Shown piece by piece: positions 27,643 through 35,808 of a stretch of 54,498 nucleotides of DNA; the first letter of the stretch is position 1; each line of letters starts with the position of its first letter. The notes under the pieces were generated by a model that was given only the letters and a program-made list of their open reading frames with translations, was not told the origin of the DNA and did no database searches. The DNA comes from Actinomycetes bacterium (GTDB lineage Bacteria > Actinomycetota > Actinomycetes > JAHEKZ01): the NCBI GenBank assembly GCA_027118455.1, contig JAJAYZ010000004.1, forward strand, positions 1-54,498. The letters are read 5' to 3'. A program made the translations under genes and the position numbers.

Positions 27643-27668
27643 TGAACCATCAGCTCGGCCCGCACGTT
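27643..27668 (+). promoter_or_regulatory. ECF-type promoter of the cupredoxin gene
   Basis: TGAACC (27643-27648), exactly 16 bases, CGTT (27665-27668), the same elements and spacing as before the sigma gene. The ATG is nine bases beyond. Confidence 0.65.
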
Positions 27669-27677
27669 GTAAAGGTC

Positions 27678-28103
27678 ATGAGACTCCGAAAAACTGCCGC
27701 CCTCGCCTTCGTCGCAACAACCGCCCTGACGATGACCGCCTGCTCGCAGTCGGACAGCCCAGCTACGGCTCCACAGCCCAGTGCCAGTGGCCAGTCACCA
27801 GAACCGAGCACGTCCACTTCCCCAGGGAAGACCTCCTCCGGCAAACCCTCCACGAGTGCCGCAGCAGACCTGACCATCTCCGGGTTCGCCTTCTCAGAGC
27901 TCTCGGTCACGGCCGGCACCAAGATCACGGTGACCAACGAGGACACCAGTGACCACACCGTGACCGTGAAGGGGACTTCTACCGACGTGAATGTTCCCGC
28001 TGGCGGAACTGCAACGTTCGACGCTCCGGATCAACCAGGCAGCTACGACCTCACCTGCGATTTCCATCCAGCCATGTCAGGGACCCTGATGGTCACCGGC
28101 TGA
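27678..28103 (+). CDS. cupredoxin-domain lipoprotein
   Basis: 141 residues. Signal peptide with Cys22 in TMTAC as probable lipidation site, a Ser/Thr/Pro linker, then a plastocyanin-like domain: FSELSVTAGTKITVTNEDTSDHTVTV, and CDFHPAMSGTLMV. The His, Cys, His and Met of a type 1 copper site are present in order (DHTVT, C-x2-H-x3-M). It is likely a surface copper/electron-carrier protein. ATG 27678 is preferred; GTG 27642 lies in the -35 region of its ECF promoter. Probably in the regulon of the adjacent sigma factor. Confidence 0.9.
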   Translation: MRLRKTAALAFVATTALTMTACSQSDSPATAPQPSASGQSPEPSTSTSPGKTSSGKPSTSAAADLTISGFAFSELSVTAGTKITVTNEDTSDHTVTVKGTSTDVNVPAGGTATFDAPDQPGSYDLTCDFHPAMSGTLMVTG

Positions 28104-28194
28104 GCCCAGATCGGGCTGGTGGCGATAGGACCTGCTGTCCCGACTCCCGGCCACCCCTTCAGCCCCTCAGCGGGGAGTGATCCACGGACAAGGG

Positions 28195-28268
28195 TGGAGC
28201 TGAGGGGATTTGAACCCCTGACCCCCTCGTTGCGAACGAGGTGCGCTACCGGACTGCGCCACAGCCCC
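28195..28268 (-). tRNA. tRNA-Ala (anticodon CGC)
   Basis: Acceptor GGGGCTG pairs with CAGCTCC; anticodon arm CCTCG-TTCGCAA-CGAGG (anticodon CGC); T-arm with TTCAAAT. CCA is not encoded. Confidence 0.93.
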
Positions 28269-28387
28269 TGACTGGCCACCCGAGATCGATCCGGGCGGAC
28301 GCAGGACGCCGCTGAGGATAGCAATGGGACGACCGGGGTTCGAATCGGCGTCTCTGCGCAACAAGCGGAGCGCCACCTGAGGAGGAG

Positions 28388-29371
28388 CTAGTCGCCGACC
28401 GCTCGACGTTCGGCGTCACCCTGCTCTTCCGATGCTGGCGGAGGCGCCACCTCTTGCGCGAGGAGGGCGTCGAGCTCTTCATCGGCAACTTCGGCGGCGA
28501 GCAGGTCTTCATCTGAGAGGTCGTCCTCGAGGAGACGGCCCGAACTCCAAGCGCCTGGGCTGGTGAGGTCGATGACCTTGATCGGCCGGACCGCCTTGGG
28601 TGCGGTGACGTAGGTCGGCAGCGGCAACGGATTGGGCCGCCACGTCTCGTCACCCTCATCGGCCGTCGGTCCGTCGGCGCCCTGCTCGACGCTGTCGAAC
28701 GTGACCCCTGCTGGGCGTGCACCCTTGGTCTCGACAACGACAGCTCGCGACGGTCCTGACACGAAGCCGGACGCCGAACGTTCGAACTCCCCACCAGTGG
28801 AGGGAGCTGTCACCGGTTCAGCAGCGCGACGGGCTCGGCCCGAGCGGCGTTGCTGCTGCTGGAGCGCCTGGATCCGCAGGTGGACGACGAAGGTTCCCAA
28901 CAGGACGACAACCGGCAGAGGTGCCCACCAAGGCATCGGCGTCACTGCGGCGACCAGCATCAGGAGCAAAGTGAGCCCAGCCATCACGGCCAGCGTCCGA
29001 GCCCGGCGTTGGGCGAGCGTGCGTTGCGGGCGTTGACGCCTCGCAGGACGCGCTGCCGGCCGGGCTTCGCTGCGAGGGGCCGGGCGTGGCGCTGGTGCAC
29101 GACGAGCGTCGGCAATCGGCACAGCGCTTTCGATTCGAGGCGCCTGACGCTCACGGGCGGAGAGCGGAGCCGGGGCTCGGTCGGCGCCTGAGTCACGTAC
29201 CTCTTCATCCGCGGCTGCCTGCTCCTTGCGCGAGAGCACCCGCATCGCTTGGCCGAAACGCTCGGCCGACCGATTCTCCGACGCCGTGTCGTGGTTACGG
29301 AGCCACATCGGGATCAGCACAGCGGCCCACATGATGGCTATCGCTGCATAGATCAACCCACTGGCGCTCAC
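28388..29371 (-). CDS. sepX: SepX/GlpR-like membrane protein
   Basis: 327 residues. The N-terminus SGLIYAAIAIMWAAVLIPMWLRNHD is a single membrane segment followed by ERFGQAMRVLSRK, as in the actinobacterial SepX/GlpR family; a second pair of hydrophobic segments (TLAVMAGLTLLLMLVAAVTPMPWWAPLPVVVLLGTFVVHLRI, cited in part) lies near residues 128-170. The C-terminus is acidic. In Streptomyces SepX acts in cell division and interacts with FtsZ/DivIVA-related machinery. Its place beside rimJ, moeA and galU matches the family neighbourhood. GTG start with TACCGT and GAGG just upstream. Confidence 0.8.
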   Translation of the reverse strand: MSASGLIYAAIAIMWAAVLIPMWLRNHDTASENRSAERFGQAMRVLSRKEQAAADEEVRDSGADRAPAPLSARERQAPRIESAVPIADARRAPAPRPAPRSEARPAARPARRQRPQRTLAQRRARTLAVMAGLTLLLMLVAAVTPMPWWAPLPVVVLLGTFVVHLRIQALQQQQRRSGRARRAAEPVTAPSTGGEFERSASGFVSGPSRAVVVETKGARPAGVTFDSVEQGADGPTADEGDETWRPNPLPLPTYVTAPKAVRPIKVIDLTSPGAWSSGRLLEDDLSDEDLLAAEVADEELDALLAQEVAPPPASEEQGDAERRAVGD

Positions 29372-29428
29372 GGGACCTCACGGTACGTGTGGGTTCGATG
29401 ACTTTGCGGTAACACGCTCGGTGTGTCG

Positions 29429-30022
29429 TCATCCCTGCGTTCGATGCCACCGGTTGAGCACGCCGTCGGGAACCTCGCCAGCGAGCAACACGTAGACCAG
29501 ATGGTCGCGCCACTGGCCGTCGATGTGCAGATATCTGGGCCGCTCCCCCTCGAACCGGAAGCCGAGCTTCTCGGTGACCCGCCGACTTGGGCCGTTCTCC
29601 GGGCGCATCGAGATCTCGACCCGGTGCAGTTGCAAGGTCGCGAGCGCATGGTCGGTGGCCAGAGCCACCGCTGTCGGGATAATCCCGCGTCCGGCGAACT
29701 CCTCGGCAACCCAGTAGCCGATGTGCGCACCGCGGAGCGAGCCATATTGGACGCCACCGATGGTCAGCTGCCCGACCAGCTCGCGGTCGTAGGTGACCAC
29801 GAACGGAAGCACTCGCCCCGAACGAGCTTCGCGGCGGAGCGCAGCGACCATGGCGTGGAATCCCAGCGGTACCTGACGCTCGGCCGGCGCCGTTGCCTCC
29901 CAGGGCTTGAGCCAGGCAACGTTCCTGGCTCGCACCTGCCGCCAGGGGCCGACGTCGCGATGCCGGATGGGCCGAAGACCGACGCGCCCGTCGGAGAGGG
30001 TGACCGGCCAGCCCCGGGTCAG
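29429..30022 (-). CDS. rimJ: GNAT acetyltransferase, RimJ-like, probable CTG start
   Basis: Acetyl-CoA dependent N-acetyltransferase. Core: PLGFHAMVAALRREARSG, HIGYWVAEEFAGRGIIPTAVALATDHAL (acetyl-CoA loop), HRVEISMRPENGPSRRVTEKLGFRFEGERPRYLHIDG in pieces. The first canonical start is GTG 29935, but the frame upstream encodes VTLSDGRVGLRPIRHRD and WRQVRARN, which is the family N-terminal strand and helix. No ATG/GTG/TTG precedes that stretch. CTG at 30022-30020 overlaps the moaB stop as CTGA and has GGGGGA six bases upstream, giving 197 residues. This mirrors the pth case. Confidence 0.85.
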   Translation of the reverse strand: MTRGWPVTLSDGRVGLRPIRHRDVGPWRQVRARNVAWLKPWEATAPAERQVPLGFHAMVAALRREARSGRVLPFVVTYDRELVGQLTIGGVQYGSLRGAHIGYWVAEEFAGRGIIPTAVALATDHALATLQLHRVEISMRPENGPSRRVTEKLGFRFEGERPRYLHIDGQWRDHLVYVLLAGEVPDGVLNRWHRTQG

Positions 30023-30507
30023 TGGTCTCCCCCAGCCAGCTGGTCTCTGGTGTGTGCCAGGAGCGGTCCGACCACAGAGACTCCGTCGCGCGCGCCACCG
30101 ACCGAGCCGGGAAGGTTGACGACCAGCGTCCGGCCGACCGTTCCTACCAAACCGCGAGACAGGGCAGCGGTGGAGATGTCCTGGTCTCGCCCCATGGCCC
30201 TGATGGCTTCAGCAATCCCCGGTATCTCGCGCTCGATCACCAGGGCGGTTGCCTCCGGCGTCCGGTCGTCAGGGGCAAGTCCGGTCCCCCCGGTCGTCAG
30301 TACCGCGTCTACTCCCGACGCCACAGCGTCGCGCAGCGCGGCCACGATCGTCGCCTCATCGTCGGTCACCACCTGAACGGCGGCGTCGAGGACACCCCAC
30401 TGCCGAAGCTCCTTGGCGATCGCCGGACCCGAAAGGTCGTCATACTCCCCGGCGGCTGCACGCGTGGAGACGGTAATCACCTGCACGAGCAGGGGTGACT
30501 CACTCAC
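30019..30507 (-). CDS. moaB: molybdopterin adenylyltransferase-type protein (MoaB/MogA)
   Basis: Acts in molybdenum cofactor synthesis. 162 residues. Motifs: VITVSTRAAAGEYDDLSGPAIAKEL, VLTTGGTGLAPDDRTPEAT (the substrate loop) and TLVVNLPGSVGGARDG. GTG 30507 is preferred; it overlaps moaC by eight bases. It forms an operon with moeA and moaC. Confidence 0.93.
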   Translation of the reverse strand: MSESPLLVQVITVSTRAAAGEYDDLSGPAIAKELRQWGVLDAAVQVVTDDEATIVAALRDAVASGVDAVLTTGGTGLAPDDRTPEATALVIEREIPGIAEAIRAMGRDQDISTAALSRGLVGTVGRTLVVNLPGSVGGARDGVSVVGPLLAHTRDQLAGGDH

Positions 30508-30970
30508 GGTGCCAGTCTCCGGATGCACCGCCGGTCTTGGAGTCGACGCGCACGTCGGTGACGACGGCCGCCGGGTCGACAGCCTTGACCATGTCGATCA
30601 GTGTCAAGGCAGCGACGCTCACGCAGGTGAGGGCTTCCATCTCGACGCCGGTGCGGTCGGCGGTGCGCACCGTTGCGCTGATCGCAACTCGGTCGTCAAA
30701 CACTTCCAGGTCAACAGCCACACCGTGAATCGCGATGGGGTGGCACAGCGGTATGAGGTCGGGCGTGCGTTTGGCTGCTTGGATTCCAGCGATTCGCGCG
30801 ACGGCCAGGGCGTCACCCTTCGGCACACCACTCCCCCGAAGCAGCGCGACAACCTCACGTGACACGAGGACGTGGCCAGAGGCCGATGCTGTGCGCACCG
30901 AGACGTCCTTGCCGGAGACATCCACCATCCGCGCGGCTCCGCGGTCGTCGAGATGGGTGAAGTCGCTCAT
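30500..30970 (-). CDS. moaC: cyclic pyranopterin monophosphate synthase
   Basis: Converts the cyclic GTP intermediate to cPMP in molybdenum cofactor synthesis. 156 residues: FTHLDDRGAARMVDVSGKDV, LIPLCHPIAIHGVAVDLEV, TGVEMEALTCVSVAALTLIDMVKAVDP with the catalytic Asp/Lys, and SKTGGASGDWH. ATG 30970 is four bases after the moeA stop; the longer frame is unsupported. moaA, moaD and moaE are not in the window. Confidence 0.95.
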   Translation of the reverse strand: MSDFTHLDDRGAARMVDVSGKDVSVRTASASGHVLVSREVVALLRGSGVPKGDALAVARIAGIQAAKRTPDLIPLCHPIAIHGVAVDLEVFDDRVAISATVRTADRTGVEMEALTCVSVAALTLIDMVKAVDPAAVVTDVRVDSKTGGASGDWHRE

Positions 30971-30974
30971 GGCG

Positions 30975-32198
30975 CTAGCCTGCACGCCGCTCGAGCATGA
31001 TGACCGTGACAGCATCGCCAGCTGACAGATGCGTAGTCTCGTCCGGCACGACGATCAGCGAGTTGGCGTTGGCAAGGCCGGCCAGCAGGTGTGACCCCGG
31101 GCCACCAACCGTGCTGACCACATAGCGTCCATCCTCGACGTCGAGGTCCCCTCGCAAGAACTGCCGTTTGCCGTCCGGAGACTGCACCGCGCTTTGGAGA
31201 ACAGCCCGGACGGTCGGACGGTGCAACGGTTCGAGCGCCTGCATCCGACGCAGCACCGGGCGAACGAACATCTCAAAGGAGACGAAGGCAGAGACGGGGT
31301 TGCCTGGGAGGGTAAAGATCGGCGTGCTGTCCGGACCGATCGTGCCAAACCCCTGGGGCATCCCCGGCTGCATCGCGACGCGGTCGAAAGCCACCGTTCC
31401 CATCCGACCCAGCGCTTCCTTCACGACATCGAAGGCGCCGACACTGACCCCGCCGGTGGTGATCACGAGGTCGGCACGGATCAGCTGGTCCTCGATCGTG
31501 GTGATGAGCTGCTTGGGCTCATCTGGCACAAAACCGATGCGGTACGCGGTAGCCCCAGCGGCATTGGCAGCTGCAGCGAGCATGAAGCTGTTGGAGTCAG
31601 GAATTTTTCCGCCGGCGATCGGCTCGCCGGGCTCGACGAGCTCGCTGCCTGTCGACATCACCACGACACGTGGTCGCGGTCGGACCAGAACGCGCGCGCG
31701 CCCTACTGCAGCGAGCAGCGCCAACTGGGCCGGGCCGAGCCTCGTTCCCGACGGGACGATGAGCTCGCCCTGGGAGGCGTCTTCGCCCTGGAACCGCACG
31801 TAAGAGTTCGGCTGAGGTGCCTTCGTGATCGAGACCTGGACGATATCGCCGTCGGTCCACTCGACAGGAACGACAGCGTCGGCACCAGCTGGCATCGGAC
31901 CGCCGGTCATGATGCGAGCGCACTGGCCAGGGGAGACGGCCAACGCCCCGGAGTAACCAGCCGGAATATCGCCGACAACGGGCAGCACAACTGGCGCCGA
32001 CTCGGACGCGCCAGCAAGGTCGGCCGAACGAACGGCGTAGCCATCCATCGAGGAGTTGGTGAACGGCGGCAGGTCCCAGGTGGCCGTGACGTCCTCACTG
32101 AGCGTGCAGCCATGCGCGTCGAGCAACCGCAGCTCGAGCGGCGACAGAGTGTCGACGGCGGATAGGCAGTCAGCGAGGTGCTGGTCGACGGTCTTCAT
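30975..32198 (-). CDS. moeA: molybdopterin molybdenumtransferase
   Basis: Inserts molybdate into adenylated molybdopterin. 407 residues. Motifs: LPPFTNSSMDGYAVRSADL, GQCARIMTGGPMPAGADAVVPVE, VMSTGSELVEPGEPI, ITTGGVSVGAFDVVKEAL and TLPGNPVSAFVSFEMFVRP. The ATG overlaps the galU stop by four bases, so galU-moeA-moaC-moaB-rimJ are contiguous. Confidence 0.95.
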   Translation of the reverse strand: MKTVDQHLADCLSAVDTLSPLELRLLDAHGCTLSEDVTATWDLPPFTNSSMDGYAVRSADLAGASESAPVVLPVVGDIPAGYSGALAVSPGQCARIMTGGPMPAGADAVVPVEWTDGDIVQVSITKAPQPNSYVRFQGEDASQGELIVPSGTRLGPAQLALLAAVGRARVLVRPRPRVVVMSTGSELVEPGEPIAGGKIPDSNSFMLAAAANAAGATAYRIGFVPDEPKQLITTIEDQLIRADLVITTGGVSVGAFDVVKEALGRMGTVAFDRVAMQPGMPQGFGTIGPDSTPIFTLPGNPVSAFVSFEMFVRPVLRRMQALEPLHRPTVRAVLQSAVQSPDGKRQFLRGDLDVEDGRYVVSTVGGPGSHLLAGLANANSLIVVPDETTHLSAGDAVTVIMLERRAG

Positions 32199-33139
32199 GA
32201 CGTGGCCTGGTCTCCGGTCGCACTCGCGTCACTCGCGGCCCGCTGCCGCTCGGCGACGAACTCTCCTAGCCACACCACGAACTCCGGTCCGAGGTCGTCG
32301 CGGTCACTCGCGATGCGGACGACCGCCTTGAGGTAGTCGGCTCGGTCTCCCGTGTCATAGCGACGACCACGGAAGACAACGCCGGATACTCCACCTCCGT
32401 CGGCAGCCGACATCGTGGCGAGAGTCTCGAGCGCGTCAGTGAGTTGGATCTCTCCCCCGCGCCCTGGTGGTGTCTCACGGAGCACGTCGAAGACAGCAGC
32501 GCTCAGTACGTACCGACCAATCACCGCAAGGCTGCTCGGTGCTTCCTCCGCTGGAGGCTTCTCGACCAAGCCGGTCACCTGAACGACGTCGTCCTTGTCG
32601 GTCGCCGTTGCCGCCGCACACCCGTAGAGGTGAATCTGGGCCTGAGGTACCTCCATCAGCGCCACAACACTGCCACCGCGCTGCTCCTGCACCTCGAGCA
32701 TTCGCGAGAGCAGTGGGTCACGCTCGTCGATGAGGTCGTCGCCCAGCAGGACGGCGAACGGCTCGTTGCCGACATGCTGCGCAGCGACGAGAACCGCGTG
32801 CCCTAGCCCGCGGGGATCGCCTTGCCGGATGTAGTGGATATGAGCGAGGTCGGTCGCCTCATGAACGCGTGCGAGGCGTTCCTGGTCACCTTTTGCCTCC
32901 AGCGAGATCTCCAGCTCGACGTTGCGGTCGAAGTGATCCTCGAGCGAAGTCTTGTTTCGTCCGGTCACCATCAGGACGTCGGTGAGTCCAGCCTGGACGG
33001 CCTCCTCGACGACGTACTGAATGGCTGGCTTGTCGACGACGGGCAGCATCTCTTTCGGTGTCGCCTTGGTTGCTGGCAGAAATCGGGTACCGAGCCCTGC
33101 CACCGGAATCACGGCCTTGGTCGGGCGCCGAGTGCTCAT
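32195..33139 (-). CDS. galU: UTP-glucose-1-phosphate uridylyltransferase
   Basis: Makes UDP-glucose. 314 residues: KAVIPVAGLGTRFLPATKATPKEMLPVVDKPAIQYVVEEA (nucleotide loop), VLLGDDLID, YGCAAATATDKDDVVQVTGLVEKP and EIQLTDALETL. ATG 33139 has no SD and lies six bases after TAGATT, a leaderless-type promoter whose TAG is the GGDEF gene stop. Confidence 0.95.
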   Translation of the reverse strand: MSTRRPTKAVIPVAGLGTRFLPATKATPKEMLPVVDKPAIQYVVEEAVQAGLTDVLMVTGRNKTSLEDHFDRNVELEISLEAKGDQERLARVHEATDLAHIHYIRQGDPRGLGHAVLVAAQHVGNEPFAVLLGDDLIDERDPLLSRMLEVQEQRGGSVVALMEVPQAQIHLYGCAAATATDKDDVVQVTGLVEKPPAEEAPSSLAVIGRYVLSAAVFDVLRETPPGRGGEIQLTDALETLATMSAADGGGVSGVVFRGRRYDTGDRADYLKAVVRIASDRDDLGPEFVVWLGEFVAERQRAASDASATGDQATS

Positions 33140-33145
33140 GGCCCG

Positions 33146-33151
33146 AATCTA
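33146..33151 (-). promoter_or_regulatory. leaderless -10 box of galU overlapping the upstream stop
   Basis: TAGATT on the minus strand, six bases before the galU ATG. The TAG is also the stop codon of the GGDEF gene. Confidence 0.5.
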
Positions 33152-35131
33152 TCGGTCGGCCACCCGCTCGGAGGCCACCGCCATGGCCCAACGGTTCCGT
33201 CCGGCGGCCTTGGCCGAGTAGAGGGCCCGGTCAGCGGCTTGGATGAGCTCGCGAGATGAGCCCCCATGCTCAGGGTAGACGGCACCGCCGATGGAAACGG
33301 TGACGCTGACCGGAGCCTCGCTCTCGTCACCGGTGAAGGTCTGCGACCTGATCGCAGCGCAGATCCGTTGGGCCAGGTTTTCGGCTCCCGTCGCCGTCGT
33401 CTCAGGCAAGACCACCGCAAACTCTTCGCCGCCGTACCTCGCCAGAGTGTCGACCTCTCGGATCTCGGCCTGCACCCTGGACGCAAACTCGCGCAGCACG
33501 GCGTCGCCCCGCGGGTGGCCGTGAGCATCATTGACCAGCTTGAAGTGGTCGAGGTCGAGCATCAGTACCGAGAGCGACCGGTCGAACCGGAGTGCCCGCT
33601 CGACCTCTCGGTTCAGGCTCGTGAGCAAGTAGCGGTAGTTCCAGACGCCGGTCATTTGGTCAATGGTCGAGGCCCGGGTGGCCTCTGCGTGCAGCAGCAC
33701 GTTCTCGACGGCGATGGACGCGGGGCCGGCGAGCGCCTGCAGCGATGACTCTGCAGCTGCGTCAAACCCCTTGGGGTCAGTCGGTGCGAAGAGCGCGATG
33801 ACCCCGAACACGTGCGGCGGCCGGCGCAGCGGAACTGCGAGCACACTGCCGGTCTGTGGCTCATTCGCACTGGGCTGAAGCTCTGGCCCTGAGCCGAGCT
33901 CCCCACGCACCGACAGCCCCGAGGCCGCAACAGCTCCGAGCAGCCCATCGCCGACGACCACAGCGCTCGGCACTGTCAGCGAGCGGGTTCGCATGCCGTG
34001 CTCGGCATGCAATGTGAGCCCACCGTGTTCATCGCCAAGCATGACCACACCGGCCTCGGCGCCAACACTGGTCATGGCTGTTTCGAGCACCACAGGTACC
34101 AGGGTCTCGAGGTCGAGTGTTGCCGACAACGCCTCACCGAGCCTGTCAAAGTTAGCCCTGAGCGCATCACGGCTTCCCTCGAGCTCGGTGACGTAGGTGA
34201 GCAGCTCGTCAGTCATGTGGTTGAACGCTCGAGCCAACCGACCAACCTCGTCCGAGCGACGAACTTCGATCGACTTCGTGAGGTCGCCGGAGGCCACCGC
34301 TTCTGCGGCATCGGTCACCTCCTCCAGCGGGCCGGTAAGGTCGCGGGCAATGGCGACAGCGGCGACCACAGCAACGACCAACGAGACCAATGCGACGAGG
34401 AAGACCGTCTGCACCAACACCCCGCCGCCGGGTGTGGGAGTGGCGACAACAACGTCGAAGGGCATTCCTGGTCCAGCGGGTGCCACCGCCGCCGTCACCG
34501 CGTTCGCGCTGACCAGTCCGCCGTCGACCGGCGCAGTGGCGGCCAGGGTCGGCACCTCAGACAGATCTGTAGACTGATCGGTGGTGCTGGCGACCACACG
34601 TCCGTCGATCAGCAGTACGACGTCCGCGGTAAACCCGAGCCGGGCACGCAGATCGTCAAGGTAGGCGGCGTTGACAGCATCGGCTGTGCGTACGGCCGAG
34701 AGTCGGGGGGTGTCAGCGACGACGACCTGCAGCTCGGTGCTCAGCGCAGGACCTCCGGCCTCACCTGCGGCGCAGTCACTCCACGGCTGCGTGATCAAAC
34801 CGCCGGGTAGCTGCCCAGCAGAACTCACGGCGTTGCCCCGGTCGTCGACAACCGATACCCAGTCAGCCAACCCGTCGGCGACCACCCGTCGGGTTGCCGT
34901 TGCGGGCGAGCTGGACCCCAACATGCGGCCGGTCACCACAGCAGCAGACTGAGCCAGCTCGCACGTCTGGCTGATCTCGTTGGTGACACCCGAGCGGGCC
35001 CCGAGAACGAGGGTGTCGGCTCGGTCGGCGGCTGCCCTGGGCACGGCGTAGAGCACCAGGATCGCGGCAGCCACGAGCGGAACAAGCACCAGCGCCACCA
35101 GCACCAGCGCCAGACGTGTCCGCAGCGTCAT
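33149..35131 (-). CDS. membrane diguanylate cyclase (dCACHE-like sensor, HAMP, GAF, GGDEF)
   Basis: 660 residues. Membrane segment 1 (about 7-30, ALVLVALVLVPLVAAAILVLY), an extracytoplasmic sensor of about 200 residues, membrane segment 2 (VFLVALVSLVVAVVAAVAI), HAMP (LTGPLEEVTDAAEAVASGDL), GAF (about 330-480) and GGDEF (about 490-650). The active loop is YGGEEF and a product-inhibition site RxxD (REVD) sits five residues before it, so it is probably an active, feedback-regulated c-di-GMP synthase. No EAL domain. SD GGGGGAGG four bases before ATG 35131. Divergent from the FTHF cyclo-ligase gene. Confidence 0.93.
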   Translation of the reverse strand: MTLRTRLALVLVALVLVPLVAAAILVLYAVPRAAADRADTLVLGARSGVTNEISQTCELAQSAAVVTGRMLGSSSPATATRRVVADGLADWVSVVDDRGNAVSSAGQLPGGLITQPWSDCAAGEAGGPALSTELQVVVADTPRLSAVRTADAVNAAYLDDLRARLGFTADVVLLIDGRVVASTTDQSTDLSEVPTLAATAPVDGGLVSANAVTAAVAPAGPGMPFDVVVATPTPGGGVLVQTVFLVALVSLVVAVVAAVAIARDLTGPLEEVTDAAEAVASGDLTKSIEVRRSDEVGRLARAFNHMTDELLTYVTELEGSRDALRANFDRLGEALSATLDLETLVPVVLETAMTSVGAEAGVVMLGDEHGGLTLHAEHGMRTRSLTVPSAVVVGDGLLGAVAASGLSVRGELGSGPELQPSANEPQTGSVLAVPLRRPPHVFGVIALFAPTDPKGFDAAAESSLQALAGPASIAVENVLLHAEATRASTIDQMTGVWNYRYLLTSLNREVERALRFDRSLSVLMLDLDHFKLVNDAHGHPRGDAVLREFASRVQAEIREVDTLARYGGEEFAVVLPETTATGAENLAQRICAAIRSQTFTGDESEAPVSVTVSIGGAVYPEHGGSSRELIQAADRALYSAKAAGRNRWAMAVASERVADR

Positions 35132-35192
35132 CGGGCCTCCCCCATCATCATCGGTGCCGCAACCGAGCGGTGACTAGGGCCATGATGGTCAG

Positions 35193-35786
35193 GTGACCCA
35201 AATGGAGCAGCCCGGTGGGGGCCCTCGGAGCGACCCGGCTGACCCCAGCGCTTCGGGCAAGCAGCGCCACCGCACGGTAATTCGCGCCAATCGCACGCGG
35301 CGCCCGGCCGCTGAGCGCGCTGCGTTCGCCGAGCGGCTGGCCACCTGGACGCCACCCGAAGAGACCAGGCGTCTCAGCTGCTTCGTCGGGGTCGGCGACG
35401 AGCCCGACACCCGGCTCCTCATTGCCGCACTCACAGGCCGGGGCATCGAGGTGCTGCTCCCCATCACGCTCTCGGACTTCTCACTGGACTGGGCGGTCTA
35501 CACCGGCGATCGCGACCTCGTCGACGCGCGCTACGGGTTGCGAGAGCCCACCGGTCCCCGCCTTGGACAGGCAGCCCTCGCCGACGTCGATGTCGTTCTG
35601 GTTCCCGCTCTTGCCGTAGACGCAGAAGGCCGCCGGCTCGGACAAGGCGCCGGCTGCTACGACCGGGCGCTCATCCATGTGTCGTCCCAGACACCGGTGT
35701 TGGCTGTTGTCTTCGACGACGAGCGCCTGACCGAGCAGCTGCCGGAGGAGCCACACGACCGACGGGTTGACGGCGTCCTGTTCTAG
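35193..35786 (+). CDS. 5-formyltetrahydrofolate cyclo-ligase
   Basis: Converts 5-formyl-THF to 5,10-methenyl-THF using ATP. 197 residues: KQRHRTVIRANRTRR (N-terminal Arg/Lys), CFVGVGDEPDTRLLIAAL, GLREPTGPRLGQ, DVVLVPALAVDAEGRRLGQGAGCYDRAL with the catalytic loop GQGAGCYDR. Start GTG 35193 (CATGAT six bases before it) or ATG 35202. Confidence 0.93.
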   Translation: MTQMEQPGGGPRSDPADPSASGKQRHRTVIRANRTRRPAAERAAFAERLATWTPPEETRRLSCFVGVGDEPDTRLLIAALTGRGIEVLLPITLSDFSLDWAVYTGDRDLVDARYGLREPTGPRLGQAALADVDVVLVPALAVDAEGRRLGQGAGCYDRALIHVSSQTPVLAVVFDDERLTEQLPEEPHDRRVDGVLF

Positions 35787-35793
35787 TCGGTGA

Positions 35794-35807
35794 GCACCCT
35801 TCGGTGC
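35794..35807. terminator. small hairpin between convergent genes
   Basis: GCACC-CTTC-GGTGC between the FTHF cyclo-ligase and penicillin-acylase-like genes; short stem, no clear U-run. Confidence 0.3.
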
Positions 35808-35808
35808 G

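Noticed and set aside
28320..28360. T-arm-like GGTTCGAATC near tRNA-Ala
   Set aside because: Flanking bases do not pair as a T-stem and no acceptor or anticodon arm could be built.
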